A DNA stretch of 64,000 bases from Actinomadura rayongensis (GCF_009831215.1 NZ_WUTW01000001.1:186001-250000); one strand, 5' to 3'. Positions 43,452-60,411 are shown, numbered from the stretch's first letter. Notes: generated by a model from the sequence alone, not told the origin. Numbers and translations are program-made.

Positions 43452-46400
43452 TTGGCAGCCTCGCGCAACGCCTCGAATACCGCAACCGGTCCGAACCGCG
43501 TCTCCTTCGCGCGCATCAAGGAGCCGCTCGAAGTCCCGGACCTCCTTGCTCTGCAGACCAACTCGTTCGACTGGCTGCTGGGCAACGAGAAGTGGAAGGC
43601 CCGGGTCGAGGCGGCCCAGGCGGCAGGAAGCAGAAGCGTCCCGACCCAGTCCGGCCTCGAAGAGATCTTCGAGGAGATCAGTCCCATCGAGGACTTCTCC
43701 GGGACCATGTCCCTGTCGTTCCGGGACCACCGCTTCGAGCCGCCCAAGTACTCCGTCGAGGAGTGCAAGGACAAGGACATGACCTACTCCGCCCCGATGT
43801 TCGTCACGGCGGAGTTCATCAACAACACCACCGGTGAGATCAAGAGCCAGACGGTGTTCATGGGCGACTTCCCGCTCATGACCTCGAAGGGCACCTTCAT
43901 CATCAACGGCACCGAGCGGGTGGTCGTCTCCCAGCTCGTCCGGTCGCCGGGTGTCTACTTCGACCGCGCGCTCGACAAGGCCAGCGACAAGGACATCTAC
44001 GGCTGCAAGGTCATCCCCAGCCGCGGCGCCTGGCTCGAGTTCGAGATCGACAAGCGCGACAACGTGGGCGTGCGCATCGACCGCAAGCGCAAGCAGCCCG
44101 TCACGGTGCTGCTCAAGGCGCTCGGCTGGGACGAGGCCCGGATCCGCGAGCGCTTCGGCAACTACGAGTCGATCAACGTCACGCTGGAGAAGGACCACAC
44201 CTCCGGCCAGGACGACGCGCTGCTCGACATCTACCGCAAGCTGCGGCCGGGCGAGCCGCCGACGCGCGAGTCGGCCCAGACGCTCCTGGAGAACCTGTAC
44301 TTCAACCCCAAGCGCTACGACCTCGCCAAGGTCGGCCGCTACAAGGTGAACAAGAAGCTCGGGCTCGACCTGGACATGAACCAGGGCACGCTCACCGAGG
44401 ACGACATCGTCGCCACGATCGAGTACCTCGTCCGGCTGCACGCCGGCGAGGAGGAGGGCACGGTCGGCGCCAACCCCGTGCCGATCGAGGTCGACGACAT
44501 CGACCACTTCGGCAACCGGCGGCTGCGCACGGTCGGCGAGCTGATCCAGAACCAGGTCCGCCTCGGCCTGGCCCGGATGGAGCGCGTCGTCCGCGAGCGG
44601 ATGACCACCCAGGACGTCGAGGCGATCACGCCGCAGACCCTGATCAACATCCGGCCGGTCGTGGCGTCCATCAAGGAGTTCTTCGGCACCAGCCAGCTCT
44701 CCCAGTTCATGGACCAGACCAACCCGCTGGCGGGCCTGACGCACAAGCGCCGCCTGTCCGCGCTCGGCCCGGGCGGTCTGTCGCGTGAGCGCGCGGGCAT
44801 GGAGGTCCGCGACGTCCACCCGTCGCACTACGGCCGCATGTGCCCGATCGAGACGCCGGAAGGCCCGAACATCGGCCTGATCGGCTCGCTGGCCGCGTTC
44901 GGCCGCGTCAACCCGTTCGGGTTCGTGGAGACGCCGTACCGCAAGGTCGTCGACGGCCGGGTCACCGAGCAGGTGGACTACCTGACCGCCGACGAGGAGG
45001 ACCGCTACACCATCGCGCAGGCCAACTCGCTCATGAACGAGGACGGCTCGTTCGCCGAGGCCAAGGTCCTGGCGCGCAAGAAGGGCGGCGAGGTCGAGCT
45101 GGTCTCCCCGGCGGAGATCCAGTACATGGACGTGTCCGCGCGGCAGATGACCTCGGTCGCCACCGCGATGATCCCGTTCCTGGAGCACGACGACGCCAAC
45201 CGCGCGCTGATGGGCTCCAACATGCAGCGCCAGTCCGTCCCGCTGCTGCGCAGCGAGGCGCCGCTGGTCGGCACCGGCATGGAGTACCGCGCCGCCGTGG
45301 ACGCCGGCGACGTCATCGTCGCCGAGAAGGCCGGCGTGGTCGAGGAGGTCTCGGCCGACTACGTGACCGTCATGAACGACGACGGCACGCGGACGACGTA
45401 CCGGGTCGCGAAGTTCAAGCGGTCCAACCAGGGCACGTGCTTCAACCAGAAGCCGATCGTGGACGAGGGCCAGCGCGTCGAGGTGGGCCAGGTCGTCGCC
45501 GACGGCCCGTGCACCGACCACGGCGAGATGGCGCTCGGGAAGAACCTGCTCGTGGCGTTCATGCCGTGGGAGGGCCACAACTACGAGGACGCCATCATCC
45601 TCAGCCAGCGCCTGGTGCAGGACGACGTCCTGTCCTCGATCCACATCGAGGAGCACGAGGTCGACGCCCGCGACACCAAGCTGGGCCCCGAGGAGATCAC
45701 CCGGGACATCCCGAACGTCTCCGAGGAGGTCCTGGCGGACCTGGACGAGCGCGGGATCATCCGGATCGGCGCGGACGTCCGTCCGGGCGACATCCTGGTC
45801 GGCAAGGTCACCCCGAAGGGCGAGACCGAGCTGACCCCCGAGGAGCGGCTGCTGCGCGCGATCTTCGGCGAGAAGGCCCGCGAGGTCCGCGACACGTCGC
45901 TGAAGGTGCCGCACGGCGAGCAGGGCAAGGTCATCGGCGTCCGGGTGTTCTCCCGTGAAGAGGGCGACGAGCTGCCCCCCGGCGTCAACGAGCTGGTCCG
46001 CGTCTACGTGGCGCAGAAGCGCAAGATCACCGACGGCGACAAGCTCGCCGGACGGCACGGCAACAAGGGCGTCATCTCCAAGGTGCTGCCGGTCGAGGAC
46101 ATGCCGTTCCTGGAGGACGGCACCCCGGTCGACATCGTCCTGAACCCGCTCGGCGTGCCCGGCCGCATGAACGTCGGCCAGGTCCTGGAGACGCACCTCG
46201 GCTGGGTCGCCTCGCGCGGCTGGAAGGTCGAGGGCGACGACGCCGAGTGGAAGCGCCAGCTCAAGGAGCTCGGCGTGGACGAGGCCCCGCCGTGGACGAA
46301 CACCGCCACGCCGGTGTTCGACGGCGCCCGGGAGACCGACGTCACCGGCCTGATCGAGAGCACCCTGCCCAACCGGGACGGGAACCGGATGGTCGGTCCC

Positions 46401-46928
46401 GGCGGCAAGGCGCGGCTGTTCGACGGCCGCACCGGCGAGCCGTACAAGGACCCGATCTCGGTCGGCTACATCTACATCCTGAAGCTGCTCCACCTGGTGG
46501 ACGACAAGATCCACGCCCGGTCCACCGGCCCCTACTCCATGATCACCCAGCAGCCGCTCGGCGGTAAGGCCCAGTTCGGCGGCCAGCGCTTCGGTGAGAT
46601 GGAGGTGTGGGCGCTGGAGGCGTACGGCGCGGCCTACGCCCTCCAGGAGCTGCTCACCATCAAGTCCGACGACGTCCTCGGTCGCGTCAAGGTGTACGAG
46701 GCGATCGTCAAGGGCGAGAACATCCCCGAGCCCGGCATTCCCGAGTCCTTCAAGGTCCTCATCAAGGAGATGCAGTCGCTGTGCCTCAACGTCGAGGTGC
46801 TCTCCAGCGACGGCATGTCGATCGAGATGCGCGACACCGACGAGGACGTCTTCCGCGCGGCGGAGGAGCTCGGCATCGACCTGTCTCGGCGCCCGAACGA
46901 GGGTGCGTTGAGCGTCGACGAGGTCTGA
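43452..46928 (+). CDS. rpoB: DNA-directed RNA polymerase subunit beta
   Basis: The beta subunit forms half of the polymerase active cleft and binds rifamycins. The 1158-residue protein matches actinobacterial RpoB end to end ([20 protein letters not shown] ... [19 protein letters not shown]). The TTG start was chosen because LAASRNAS is the conserved actinobacterial beginning and GGAAGGA lies in front; the upstream in-frame extension is not conserved. The rifampicin region reads [20 protein letters not shown], then [10 protein letters not shown]. Key H431 and S436 are sensitive-type, but the fourth residue after M419 is T423 and the position usually Ser is A427. Confidence 0.98.
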   Translation: MAASRNASNTATGPNRVSFARIKEPLEVPDLLALQTNSFDWLLGNEKWKARVEAAQAAGSRSVPTQSGLEEIFEEISPIEDFSGTMSLSFRDHRFEPPKYSVEECKDKDMTYSAPMFVTAEFINNTTGEIKSQTVFMGDFPLMTSKGTFIINGTERVVVSQLVRSPGVYFDRALDKASDKDIYGCKVIPSRGAWLEFEIDKRDNVGVRIDRKRKQPVTVLLKALGWDEARIRERFGNYESINVTLEKDHTSGQDDALLDIYRKLRPGEPPTRESAQTLLENLYFNPKRYDLAKVGRYKVNKKLGLDLDMNQGTLTEDDIVATIEYLVRLHAGEEEGTVGANPVPIEVDDIDHFGNRRLRTVGELIQNQVRLGLARMERVVRERMTTQDVEAITPQTLINIRPVVASIKEFFGTSQLSQFMDQTNPLAGLTHKRRLSALGPGGLSRERAGMEVRDVHPSHYGRMCPIETPEGPNIGLIGSLAAFGRVNPFGFVETPYRKVVDGRVTEQVDYLTADEEDRYTIAQANSLMNEDGSFAEAKVLARKKGGEVELVSPAEIQYMDVSARQMTSVATAMIPFLEHDDANRALMGSNMQRQSVPLLRSEAPLVGTGMEYRAAVDAGDVIVAEKAGVVEEVSADYVTVMNDDGTRTTYRVAKFKRSNQGTCFNQKPIVDEGQRVEVGQVVADGPCTDHGEMALGKNLLVAFMPWEGHNYEDAIILSQRLVQDDVLSSIHIEEHEVDARDTKLGPEEITRDIPNVSEEVLADLDERGIIRIGADVRPGDILVGKVTPKGETELTPEERLLRAIFGEKAREVRDTSLKVPHGEQGKVIGVRVFSREEGDELPPGVNELVRVYVAQKRKITDGDKLAGRHGNKGVISKVLPVEDMPFLEDGTPVDIVLNPLGVPGRMNVGQVLETHLGWVASRGWKVEGDDAEWKRQLKELGVDEAPPWTNTATPVFDGARETDVTGLIESTLPNRDGNRMVGPGGKARLFDGRTGEPYKDPISVGYIYILKLLHLVDDKIHARSTGPYSMITQQPLGGKAQFGGQRFGEMEVWALEAYGAAYALQELLTIKSDDVLGRVKVYEAIVKGENIPEPGIPESFKVLIKEMQSLCLNVEVLSSDGMSIEMRDTDEDVFRAAEELGIDLSRRPNEGALSVDEV

Positions 46929-46949
46929 TCAACATCAAGGGGAATCACG

Positions 46950-50828
<3,879 letters not shown>

Positions 50829-50861
50829 TCCCTGCTGGTCCCTGACGGTCGCACCGTCGCA

Positions 50862-50897
50862 CGAGGCCCCTCCCGGCGCTGTCCGGGAGGGGCCTCG
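50862..50897. terminator. Terminator between rpoC and the merR-type gene
   Basis: Perfect 15-nt arms (CGAGGCCCCTCCCGG and complement) around a 6-nt loop, between two converging genes; it can serve both strands. Confidence 0.85.
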
Positions 50898-50903
50898 TCG
50901 TGT

Positions 50904-51608
50904 TCAGGGGAGGAGGGCGGCGAGGGCGGCGGCGCCGTCGAGCAGGGCGCGGGAGCGGGCCGCGACGTCGGCGCGCCGGGCGGCCAGCGCGCGGGCGACG
51001 TCGCCGGCGGCCCCGCCGCCGCGCAGCTCGGGCAGCAGGACGCGCAGCGGCGCGACGCGGTACCCGGCGCGGCGGAGCTGGTGGACGATCCGCGCGTCCC
51101 GCACCTGCGCGGGCGTGTACCGGCGGGCGCCGCGCGCCGGGTCGCGGTCGGGGACGACGAGCCCTTCGGCGTCCCAGTGCCGCAGCGTCGACGGGCGGAC
51201 GCCGAGCGCGGCGGCGAGTTCGGCGACGGTCATCGCGTCGGCCGGGCGGACGTCGCGGATCGGCTCGCCGGAGATCGCGGCGGCGGCCTCGGCGGCGCGC
51301 GCCAACCCGGTCCGCTCGGCGTGCAGCCGGGCGTGGACGGCGTCGAGCCGCGCCGCCGCCGCGTCGGGATCGCGGTGGACGGCCCGGACGATCGCCCTGG
51401 CGTCCACCGGCCCCGCGCCCGCCGCCAGCGCCCGGTAGGCCAGCGCGGACCGCACGTGGACCGCGCCGTACACGCGGTGGCCCGACGCGGTGCGGGCCGC
51501 GGGCGGCAGGACGCCGTCGCGTTCGAGGTTGCGCACCTGCTGGACGGAGCACCCGGCGCGCCGGGCGACGTCGATCGTTCGCAGACCGTCCGATTTGAGG
51601 TTTTCCAC
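50904..51608 (-). CDS. MerR-family regulator with two helix-turn-helix domains
   Basis: MerR proteins bind promoters with long spacers and remodel them. This 234-residue protein has two MerR-type DNA-binding segments: LRTIDVARRAGCSVQQVRNL ... GVLPPAARTASGHRVYG near the N-terminus, and MTVAELAAALGVRPSTLRHW ... EGLVVPDRDPARGARRY in the second half. Each is followed by a helix. No metal-binding cysteines are seen. The GTG at 51608 was chosen; an upstream GTG at 51650 would nearly touch the divergent gene. It is divergent from the DUF6194 gene and probably controls it. Confidence 0.85.
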   Translation of the reverse strand: MENLKSDGLRTIDVARRAGCSVQQVRNLERDGVLPPAARTASGHRVYGAVHVRSALAYRALAAGAGPVDARAIVRAVHRDPDAAAARLDAVHARLHAERTGLARAAEAAAAISGEPIRDVRPADAMTVAELAAALGVRPSTLRHWDAEGLVVPDRDPARGARRYTPAQVRDARIVHQLRRAGYRVAPLRVLLPELRGGGAAGDVARALAARRADVAARSRALLDGAAALAALLP

Positions 51609-51671
51609 GGCAGAACCCCAGGTCGTGTGCGCCGAAGTCTCCACGAGCACCTGAATGCAACGCTAGAGCAC

Positions 51672-52088
51672 ATGACCATGGACGAGATCATCGAGTTCGT
51701 CGCCGGGCTGGAGGGCGTCCTGACCGTCCGGCCGGGCCCCGGCGACGGTTCGCCCGAGATCAGCTGGGGCGACGTCTTCTTCCACGTCGCGCCGGACGGC
51801 GTCGTCCCGCGCGCCCAGCCGTTCGCGACCATCGTGACCAAGGACTATCCGGGCGACGCGGTCTCCCGGCTGGACCGTCCGGGCGCCTTCCGGGTGAACG
51901 TCGCCGCCGACGCCGAGACCCGCCGACGGTGGGCGGGCGCGCCGCCGGGCGACGACATCGTGATCGCGCATCCCGTCTACCCCGGCTGGCTGGCGGTCGC
52001 GAACCCCGGGCCCGCCGCGGACGCGGCGGTGCGGGACCTGCTGCGCGCGGCGCACCGGCGGGCGCGCGTCCGCCGGAGGCCGGCATGA
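51672..52088 (+). CDS. DUF6194-like protein
   Basis: The 138-residue protein starts MTMDEIIEFVAGLEGVLTVR and continues EISWGDVFFHVAPDGVVPRA, TIVTKDYPGDAVSRLDRPGA and DDIVIAHPVYPGWLAVANPG. This looks like a compact alpha/beta protein of the DUF6194 type, whose function is not known. It starts 63 nt from the divergent double-MerR gene, a classical regulator-target layout. Its C-terminus is Arg-rich (AHRRARVRRRPA). Family assignment is by recall and moderately sure. Confidence 0.65.
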   Translation: MTMDEIIEFVAGLEGVLTVRPGPGDGSPEISWGDVFFHVAPDGVVPRAQPFATIVTKDYPGDAVSRLDRPGAFRVNVAADAETRRRWAGAPPGDDIVIAHPVYPGWLAVANPGPAADAAVRDLLRAAHRRARVRRRPA

Positions 52089-52229
52089 GGACGGTTTGTT
52101 GGGTCACGGGCGAACCGTCGCGGCTTGTGCTACGTCTATAAGGTTGGTGAATTTGCACTATCCCGAACTGCCGGGGCAGGCTTGGGACGGGAGAAAACAG
52201 TCCCCGGAACGGCGCTAAGGAGCCCGACG

Positions 52230-53618
52230 ATGACCGAGCAGGACGGCACGCAGGGACCGCCGTCGCCCGAGGACCCGGAGACGCCGCGGACCGAGGGCGG
52301 CGAACCCGGCGGGCGGCAGGCGCCCGAACCCGCGCTGCGCCCGATGGGCGACCGGACGGTCGTCTTCGGCGCGCCGCAGCTCGGCGGCAACCAGCCCCCC
52401 GCGCCCCCGGCGCCCCCCGCGCAGCAGGCCCCCGAGGCCGCGCCGCGCGCGCCCGAGCCGCCGCAGCGGCCCGCCTACCAGCCGCCGCAGGCTCCGCCCG
52501 CGGCGCCGCCGACCATGATCGAGTCCATCCCGGTCGTCGGGGGCCAGCAGCCGCCCGCGCCCGGCTACGGGCAGCCCGAGCCCGCGTACGGCGACGACGC
52601 CACGCAGGAGCAGAGCCTCCCGCCGCAGCCCCCGTTCGGCGGGCCGCAGCAGCCCGGCTATCCGCCGCAGGCGCCCGGGTTCGGGCAGCCGCCGGCGCCG
52701 TTCGACGGGCCGCGGCAGCAGCCGTACGGCGCGCCGGAGCCCCCGGCCGCCGAGCCGCCCGCGTCCGGCGACCCGGTCGCCGAGCGGACGATGATCGTCC
52801 CGGGTCCGGGCGCCGGCGCGCCCGCGCCCGAGCCGCAGCGGCCTCCGGTGGACGACCAGGCCACGCTGCACTGGTCGCCAGGGCCGGACGTCCCCGTCGC
52901 GCAGGGCCCCGGCAGGCCCCCCGCGCAGCCGCCGCAGGGCGAGTCCGGGGGAGACCACGAGCGCACGATGATGGTGCCGCCGCCCGAGTCGGGGTTCGGC
53001 GCGCCGCCGGTCGCCGCGCAGGACGAGCAGCCGTTCGGCGCCCCGGCCCGTCCGGGGGACGACGCGCAGCCCACGCAGGCGTTCGACCCGTCCGCGCCGG
53101 GCGGCGACACGGGCCCGTCCGCCGAGGCGACCCGCATGGACGTCAGTCAGCAGCAGTGGGGCGCGCCCGCGCAGAACCAGCAGAACCCGTACGGGCAGCA
53201 GCAGGGCCAGTACGGTCAGCAGGCCCCCTACGGCCAGCCGGAGCAGCAGGGCTACGCGCAGCAGCAGCAGTACGCCCAGGACCCCTACGGCCAGCAGCAG
53301 TACAACCAGCAGCAGCACGCCCAGCAGCAGTACGGCCAGCAGCCCGGGCAGCAGGACCAGCAGTACGGCGGGCAGCAGCAGGGCGGCTACCCCGGCCAGT
53401 ACGGCGACCAGCAGCAGCAGTTCCCTGGCCAGTACCCGCAGGGCCAGCAGCCGCCCTACGGCCAGCAGGCCCCCGGAGCCCCCGGCGGGTACGGGCAGCA
53501 GCAGGGCTACCCCGGCGGCGGTGACGAGCCCAAGAGCAACAAGACGCTCTACCTCGCCGTCGGCGGCGTCGCGGCCGTCATCGTGATCATCCTGGTGGCG
53601 GTCGTCGCGTTCCTCTGA
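52230..53618 (+). CDS. Disordered Pro/Gln-rich tail-anchored membrane protein with threonine motifs
   Basis: The 462-residue protein has no folded domain until a single C-terminal membrane helix (TLYLAVGGVAAVIVIILVAV), so it is probably tail-anchored. The first 300 residues are Pro/Ala/Gly-rich. They contain recurrent short motifs with threonine: DRTVVFG (T43), PTMIES (T95), ERTMIVP (T187), QATLHW (T212), ERTMMVP (T246), PTQAFDP (T282), EATRMDV (T301). Residues about 305-430 are Gln/Tyr/Gly/Pro-rich, prion-like. The motifs resemble phosphothreonine sites read by FHA domains. The ATG follows CTAAGGAGCCCGACG. The function is unknown. Confidence 0.75.
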   Translation: MTEQDGTQGPPSPEDPETPRTEGGEPGGRQAPEPALRPMGDRTVVFGAPQLGGNQPPAPPAPPAQQAPEAAPRAPEPPQRPAYQPPQAPPAAPPTMIESIPVVGGQQPPAPGYGQPEPAYGDDATQEQSLPPQPPFGGPQQPGYPPQAPGFGQPPAPFDGPRQQPYGAPEPPAAEPPASGDPVAERTMIVPGPGAGAPAPEPQRPPVDDQATLHWSPGPDVPVAQGPGRPPAQPPQGESGGDHERTMMVPPPESGFGAPPVAAQDEQPFGAPARPGDDAQPTQAFDPSAPGGDTGPSAEATRMDVSQQQWGAPAQNQQNPYGQQQGQYGQQAPYGQPEQQGYAQQQQYAQDPYGQQQYNQQQHAQQQYGQQPGQQDQQYGGQQQGGYPGQYGDQQQQFPGQYPQGQQPPYGQQAPGAPGGYGQQQGYPGGGDEPKSNKTLYLAVGGVAAVIVIILVAVVAFL

Positions 53619-53637
53619 GCCGCACCGCAACCACGCC

Positions 53638-53673
53638 GACGCCGGCGCGATCCGCAGAGATCGCGCCGGCGTC
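53638..53673. terminator. Terminator after the tail-anchored protein gene
   Basis: Perfect 15-nt arms (GACGCCGGCGCGATC and complement) around CGCAGA, 19 nt past the stop. Confidence 0.85.
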
Positions 53674-53763
53674 GCCGCGTCCGGGTTACACTGGTATCCA
53701 GACTCGTCTGGGCGGCCATGGGGTTGCGCGTAAGGGTGCCGCTGCGGTAGTGCGGCGTTCACT

Positions 53764-53792
53764 TTGACCTTTCGCGAAGCGGTAGGTAGTCT
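53764..53792 (+). promoter_or_regulatory. str operon promoter (rpsL)
   Basis: TTGACC (53764-53769), a 17-nt spacer, then TAGTCT (53787-53792). It would start transcription near 53800, about 305 nt before rpsL. Confidence 0.7.
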
Positions 53793-54104
53793 CTGTCCCT
53801 GTGCCCGCTGCGTGCGGGTCGTCCGCGTGCGCTCAGGCAAGGTTGTTCGACCAGGTCCAAGGGCCGCGCATCACTCCCCGGCTTGATCTGGCCCCGTGCG
53901 GGCCGGGCGGTCCACGTGTGGGTTCCCGCGGAAACGCGTTCCAAGGCGCGGAAGCGGAGCGACACGCCCGACCGCGTGGGTCGGAGAGGTCGGGAAACCG
54001 GCAGGTCACAGCCTCCCACGAGGTGGTGATGACGGGTCCCGCGTGAGCGGGATTCAGGCAGAACACAGACTTACCGGCTCGGTACGAGGGAAGACGGAGA
54101 CGCG
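53793..54104 (+). other. Untranslated leader of the str operon
   Basis: No gene is supported here. The approximately 300-nt GC-rich leader can form several hairpins; short frames in it lack ribosome binding sites. Control at this leader is possible but nothing specific is recognised. Confidence 0.4.
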
Positions 54105-54478
<374 letters not shown>

Positions 54479-54479
<1 letters not shown>

Positions 54480-54949
54480 TGCCGCGCAAGGGATCACCTG
54501 GCAAGCGCCCGCTGATCGCTGACCCGGTGTACAACTCGCCGCTGGTCACCGCGCTGATCAACAAGGTGCTGCTGGACGGCAAGCGGTCCATCGCCCAGGG
54601 CATCGTGTACGACGCCCTGGAGGGCGCCCGCGAGAAGACCGGCAACGACCCGGTCGTCACGCTCAAGCGCGCGCTGGACAACGTCAAGCCGACCATCGAG
54701 GTCAAGAGCCGCCGCGTCGGCGGCGCGACCTACCAGGTCCCGGTGGAGGTGCGGCCCGCGCGCAGCACCACGCTGGCCCTGCGCTGGCTGGTGCTCTACG
54801 CCCGGCAGCGTCGTGAGAAGACCATGATGGAGCGGCTCATGAACGAGCTGCTCGACGCCAGCAACGGCCTCGGCGCCTCGGTGAAGAAGCGCGAGGACAC
54901 GCACAAGATGGCGGAGTCGAACAAGGCGTTCGCCCACTACCGCTGGTAA
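54479..54949 (+). CDS. rpsG: 30S ribosomal protein S7
   Basis: S7 starts assembly of the 30S head. The 156-residue protein has [20 protein letters not shown] and [40 protein letters not shown], then [18 protein letters not shown] follow. The ATG overlaps the rpsL stop (TAATG), and fusA follows after 34 nt. Confidence 0.98.
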
Positions 54950-54983
54950 CCCCGGCACGAACACGAGGGACGCGAGGACGAAA

Positions 54984-57095
<2,112 letters not shown>

Positions 57096-57179
57096 CTCCC
57101 GGCCTAGTCACAGATCACCAGGCAGCACACATCGAAGCGGCCGGCTTGGACCGGCCGAGGATCGCATCAAGGAGCAACA

Positions 57180-58373
57180 GTGGCGAAGGCCAAGTTCGAG
57201 CGGACCAAGCCGCACGTGAACATCGGCACCATCGGTCACATCGACCACGGTAAGACCACCCTTACCGCGGCGATCACCAAGGTGCTGCACGACGCGCACC
57301 CGGACATCAACCCCTTCACGCCGTTCGAGGACATCGACAAGGCGCCGGAGGAGCGCGAGCGCGGTATCACGATCTCCATCGCGCACGTCGAGTACCAGAC
57401 CGAGTCGCGTCACTACGCTCACGTCGACTGCCCGGGTCACGCCGACTACATCAAGAACATGATCACCGGTGCGGCGCAGATGGACGGCGCCATCCTGGTG
57501 GTCGCGGCGACCGACGGCCCGATGCCGCAGACCAAGGAGCACGTGCTGCTCGCCCGCCAGGTCGGCGTCCCCTACATCGTCGTCGCGCTGAACAAGTGCG
57601 ACATGGTGGACGACGAGGAGATCCTGGAGCTCGTCGAGCTCGAGGTCCGCGAGCTGCTCTCGGAGTACGAGTTCCCGGGCGACGACGTGCCGGTCGTGCG
57701 CGTCTCCGCGTTCCAGGCGCTCCAGGGCGACGAGAAGTGGGGCCAGTCGATCCTCGAGCTGATGAACGCCGTGGACGAGAACGTCCCCGAGCCCGTCCGC
57801 GACACCGACAAGCCGTTCCTGATGCCGATCGAGGACGTCTTCTCGATCACCGGCCGCGGCACCGTCGTGACCGGGCGCATCGAGCGCGGCGTCGTCAACG
57901 TCAACGAGGAAGTCGAGATCATCGGCATCAAGGAGACCTCGTCCAAGACGACGGTCACCGGTGTCGAGATGTTCCGCAAGCTCCTCGACCAGGGCCAGGC
58001 CGGTGACAACGTCGGTCTGCTCCTGCGCGGCATCAAGCGCGAGGACGTCGAGCGCGGCCAGTGCGTCATCAAGCCGGGCACCAACACCCCGCACACCGCG
58101 TTCGAGGCGCAGGTCTACATCCTGTCCAAGGACGAGGGCGGGCGCCACACGCCGTTCTTCAACAACTACCGTCCGCAGTTCTACTTCCGGACCACGGACG
58201 TCACCGGCGTGGTGAACCTGCCCGAGGGCGTCGAGATGGTCATGCCGGGCGACAACACCGAGATGAGCGTCGAGCTCATCCAGCCCGTCGCCATGGAAGA
58301 GGGCCTGAAGTTCGCCATCCGTGAGGGCGGCCGGACGGTCGGCGCGGGCCGCGTCACCAAGATCAACAAGTAA
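57180..58373 (+). CDS. tuf: Elongation factor Tu
   Basis: EF-Tu delivers aminoacyl-tRNA to the ribosome. The 397-residue protein has [20 protein letters not shown] and the switch [51 protein letters not shown] and VSAF (G5) follow. The C-terminus ends [20 protein letters not shown]. The GTG follows AAGGAGCAACA. A short hairpin (CGGCCGG/CCGGCCG, 57138-57157) lies in the 84-nt gap after fusA, and a longer one follows the stop. Confidence 0.98.
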   Translation: MAKAKFERTKPHVNIGTIGHIDHGKTTLTAAITKVLHDAHPDINPFTPFEDIDKAPEERERGITISIAHVEYQTESRHYAHVDCPGHADYIKNMITGAAQMDGAILVVAATDGPMPQTKEHVLLARQVGVPYIVVALNKCDMVDDEEILELVELEVRELLSEYEFPGDDVPVVRVSAFQALQGDEKWGQSILELMNAVDENVPEPVRDTDKPFLMPIEDVFSITGRGTVVTGRIERGVVNVNEEVEIIGIKETSSKTTVTGVEMFRKLLDQGQAGDNVGLLLRGIKREDVERGQCVIKPGTNTPHTAFEAQVYILSKDEGGRHTPFFNNYRPQFYFRTTDVTGVVNLPEGVEMVMPGDNTEMSVELIQPVAMEEGLKFAIREGGRTVGAGRVTKINK

Positions 58374-58386
58374 CACCCTCGTCGGA

Positions 58387-58427
58387 CGCGGCGGTCCGGC
58401 CGCGCGCAAGCAGGCCGGACCGCCGCG
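58387..58427. terminator. Terminator of the str operon
   Basis: CGCGGCGGTCCGGCC and its exact complement (58413-58427) flank an 11-nt loop in the 107-nt gap between tuf and rpsJ. Confidence 0.75.
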
Positions 58428-58480
58428 GCACGACCCCAGCAAACACAGCGGCACTACCAGCAAAGGACACCGAGGCCCTC

Positions 58481-58789
58481 ATGGCGGGACAGAAGATCCG
58501 CATCCGGCTCAAGGCCTACGACCACGAGGTCATCGACACCTCCGCGAAGAAGATCGTTGAGACGGTGACGCGGACGGGCGCCAAGGTCGCGGGCCCGGTG
58601 CCGCTGCCGACCGAGAAGAACGTGTACTGCGTCATCCGCTCGCCGCACAAGTACAAGGACTCGCGCGAGCACTTCGAGATGCGCACGCACAAGCGGTTGA
58701 TCGACATCATCGACCCGACGCCCAAGACGGTCGATTCGCTGATGCGCCTCGACCTTCCGGCCGGCGTTGACATCGAGATCAAGCTCTAA
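58481..58789 (+). CDS. rpsJ: 30S ribosomal protein S10
   Basis: The 102-residue protein is S10, which also acts in NusB-dependent antitermination. [40 protein letters not shown] and [20 protein letters not shown] are diagnostic. It opens the S10 operon. AAAGGACACCGAGG lies upstream of the ATG. Confidence 0.98.
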   Translation: MAGQKIRIRLKAYDHEVIDTSAKKIVETVTRTGAKVAGPVPLPTEKNVYCVIRSPHKYKDSREHFEMRTHKRLIDIIDPTPKTVDSLMRLDLPAGVDIEIKL

Positions 58790-58803
58790 GGGACGCACCG
58801 ACA

Positions 58804-59454
58804 ATGAGTACGCAGAGGAAGGGCGTCCTGGGCGAGAAGCTCGGCATGACCCAGGTCTTCGACGATGAGGGCCGGATCGTTCCGGTGACCGTCGTCCAGG
58901 CCGGGCCGTGTGTCGTCACCCAGATCCGTACGCAGGAGACGGACGGCTACACGGCCGTCCAGATCGGCTACGGGCAGATCGACCCCCGCAAGGTGAACAA
59001 GCCGCGCAAGGGTCACTTCGAGAAGGCGGGCGTGACTCCGCGCCGCTACCTCACCGAACTGCGTCTGGACGACACCACCGAGTTCGAACTCGGCCAGGAG
59101 ATCACCGCCGGCGTCTTCGAGACCGGTCAGCGCATCGACGTGACCGGCACCAGCAAGGGCAAGGGCACCGCGGGCGTCATGAAGCGCCACGGCTTCAAGG
59201 GCCTCGGCGCGTCGCACGGCACCCAGCGCAAGCACCGCTCGCCGGGTTCCATCGGCGGCTGCGCGACCCCCGGCCGCGTCTTCAAGGGCCTGCGGATGGC
59301 GGGTCGTCACGGCAACGCGCGCACCACCGTGCAGAACCTGACGATCCACGCCATCGACACCGAGAAGAACCTGCTGCTCATCAAGGGTGCGGTTCCCGGT
59401 CCGAACGGCGGCCTCGTCCTCGTCCGCGACGCAGTGAAGGGGACGGGCAAGTGA
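58804..59454 (+). CDS. rplC: 50S ribosomal protein L3
   Basis: L3 reaches the peptidyl-transferase centre. The 216-residue protein has [20 protein letters not shown] and [40 protein letters not shown] and [13 protein letters not shown] follow. The ATG is at 58804, 14 nt after rpsJ, with AAGGGACGCACC upstream. Confidence 0.98.
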   Translation: MSTQRKGVLGEKLGMTQVFDDEGRIVPVTVVQAGPCVVTQIRTQETDGYTAVQIGYGQIDPRKVNKPRKGHFEKAGVTPRRYLTELRLDDTTEFELGQEITAGVFETGQRIDVTGTSKGKGTAGVMKRHGFKGLGASHGTQRKHRSPGSIGGCATPGRVFKGLRMAGRHGNARTTVQNLTIHAIDTEKNLLLIKGAVPGPNGGLVLVRDAVKGTGK

Positions 59455-60053
59455 CCACCAAGATCGAGATCGAGCTGCCCGCGGAGATCTTCGACGCGAA
59501 GACCAGCGTCCCGCTGATCCACCAGGTCGTGGTGGCCCAGCAGGCCGCGGCCCGCCAGGGCACCCACGCGACCAAGACCCGCGGCGAGGTCTCCGGCGGC
59601 GGCAAGAAGCCCTACCGGCAGAAGGGCACCGGCCGCGCCCGCCAGGGCTCGACCCGCGCGCCGCAGTTCGCCGGCGGCGGCGTCGTCCACGGCCCGCAGC
59701 CGCGCGACTACTCGCAGCGGACGCCCAAGAAGATGAAGGCCGCCGCCCTGCGGGGCGCGCTGTCGGACCGTGCGCGCAACGGCCTGGTCCACATCGTCGA
59801 CGGCCTCGTCGAGGGCGACACGCCGAAGACGAAGACCGCGGTGACCGCGCTGCGCGGCATCACCGACGTCCGGCGCGTCCTGGTCGTCCTCGACCGCGAG
59901 GACGAGGTCACCTGGAAGAGCCTGCGCAACGAGCCGTCGGTGCACCTGCTCGTCTCCGACCAGCTCAACACCTACGACGTGATGGTGAACGACGCCGTCG
60001 TCTTCACGCAGAAGGCGTACGACGAGTTCATCGCGCGCGCGACGAAGAAGTAA
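59451..60053 (+). CDS. rplD: 50S ribosomal protein L4
   Basis: L4 lines the exit tunnel and represses the S10 operon in some bacteria. The 200-residue protein has [20 protein letters not shown], then [20 protein letters not shown] (the tunnel loop). [20 protein letters not shown] is also present. The GTG overlaps the rplC stop (GTGA), so translation is coupled. Confidence 0.97.
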   Translation: MTTKIEIELPAEIFDAKTSVPLIHQVVVAQQAAARQGTHATKTRGEVSGGGKKPYRQKGTGRARQGSTRAPQFAGGGVVHGPQPRDYSQRTPKKMKAAALRGALSDRARNGLVHIVDGLVEGDTPKTKTAVTALRGITDVRRVLVVLDREDEVTWKSLRNEPSVHLLVSDQLNTYDVMVNDAVVFTQKAYDEFIARATKK

Positions 60054-60064
60054 GGCGGGTCACC

Positions 60065-60367
60065 ATGGCCAAGATCGCCGACCCGCGCGACATCATCATC
60101 GCGCCGGTCGTCTCGGAGAAGAGCTACGGGCTGCTGGACGAGGGCAAGTACACCTTCCTCGTCCGTCCCGACGCCAACAAGACGCAGATCAAGCAGGCCG
60201 TCGAGGCCATCTTCAGCGTCAAGGTGGCGGGGGTCAACACGCTCAACCGTCCGGGCAAGCGCAAGCGCACCCGGTTCGGATACGGCAAGCGCAAGGACAC
60301 CAAGCGCGCCATCGTGAGCCTGGCCGAGGGCGAGCAGCCGATCGACATCTTCGGCGGCGGGGCCTGA
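60065..60367 (+). CDS. rplW: 50S ribosomal protein L23
   Basis: L23 sits at the tunnel exit and docks trigger factor and SRP. The 100-residue protein has [40 protein letters not shown] and [20 protein letters not shown]. The ATG lies 11 nt after rplD, preceded by AAGGCGGGTCACC. Confidence 0.98.
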   Translation: MAKIADPRDIIIAPVVSEKSYGLLDEGKYTFLVRPDANKTQIKQAVEAIFSVKVAGVNTLNRPGKRKRTRFGYGKRKDTKRAIVSLAEGEQPIDIFGGGA

Positions 60368-60411
60368 CGGCCCGCTCGACCGAAGAGCGAAATAAGGGAT
60401 GAACGAAAAAG

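Noticed and set aside
43305..46514. Very long minus-strand open frame opposite rpoB (1069 codons), and similar ones opposite nuoL, rpoC and fusA
   Set aside because: They are shadows caused by high third-position GC on the coding strand; composition is Arg/Asp/Gly/His-rich without any family motif.
57180..58373. Antibiotic-resistant EF-Tu
   Set aside because: I saw no substitution that I can confidently link to kirromycin or pulvomycin resistance; the protein looks ordinary.
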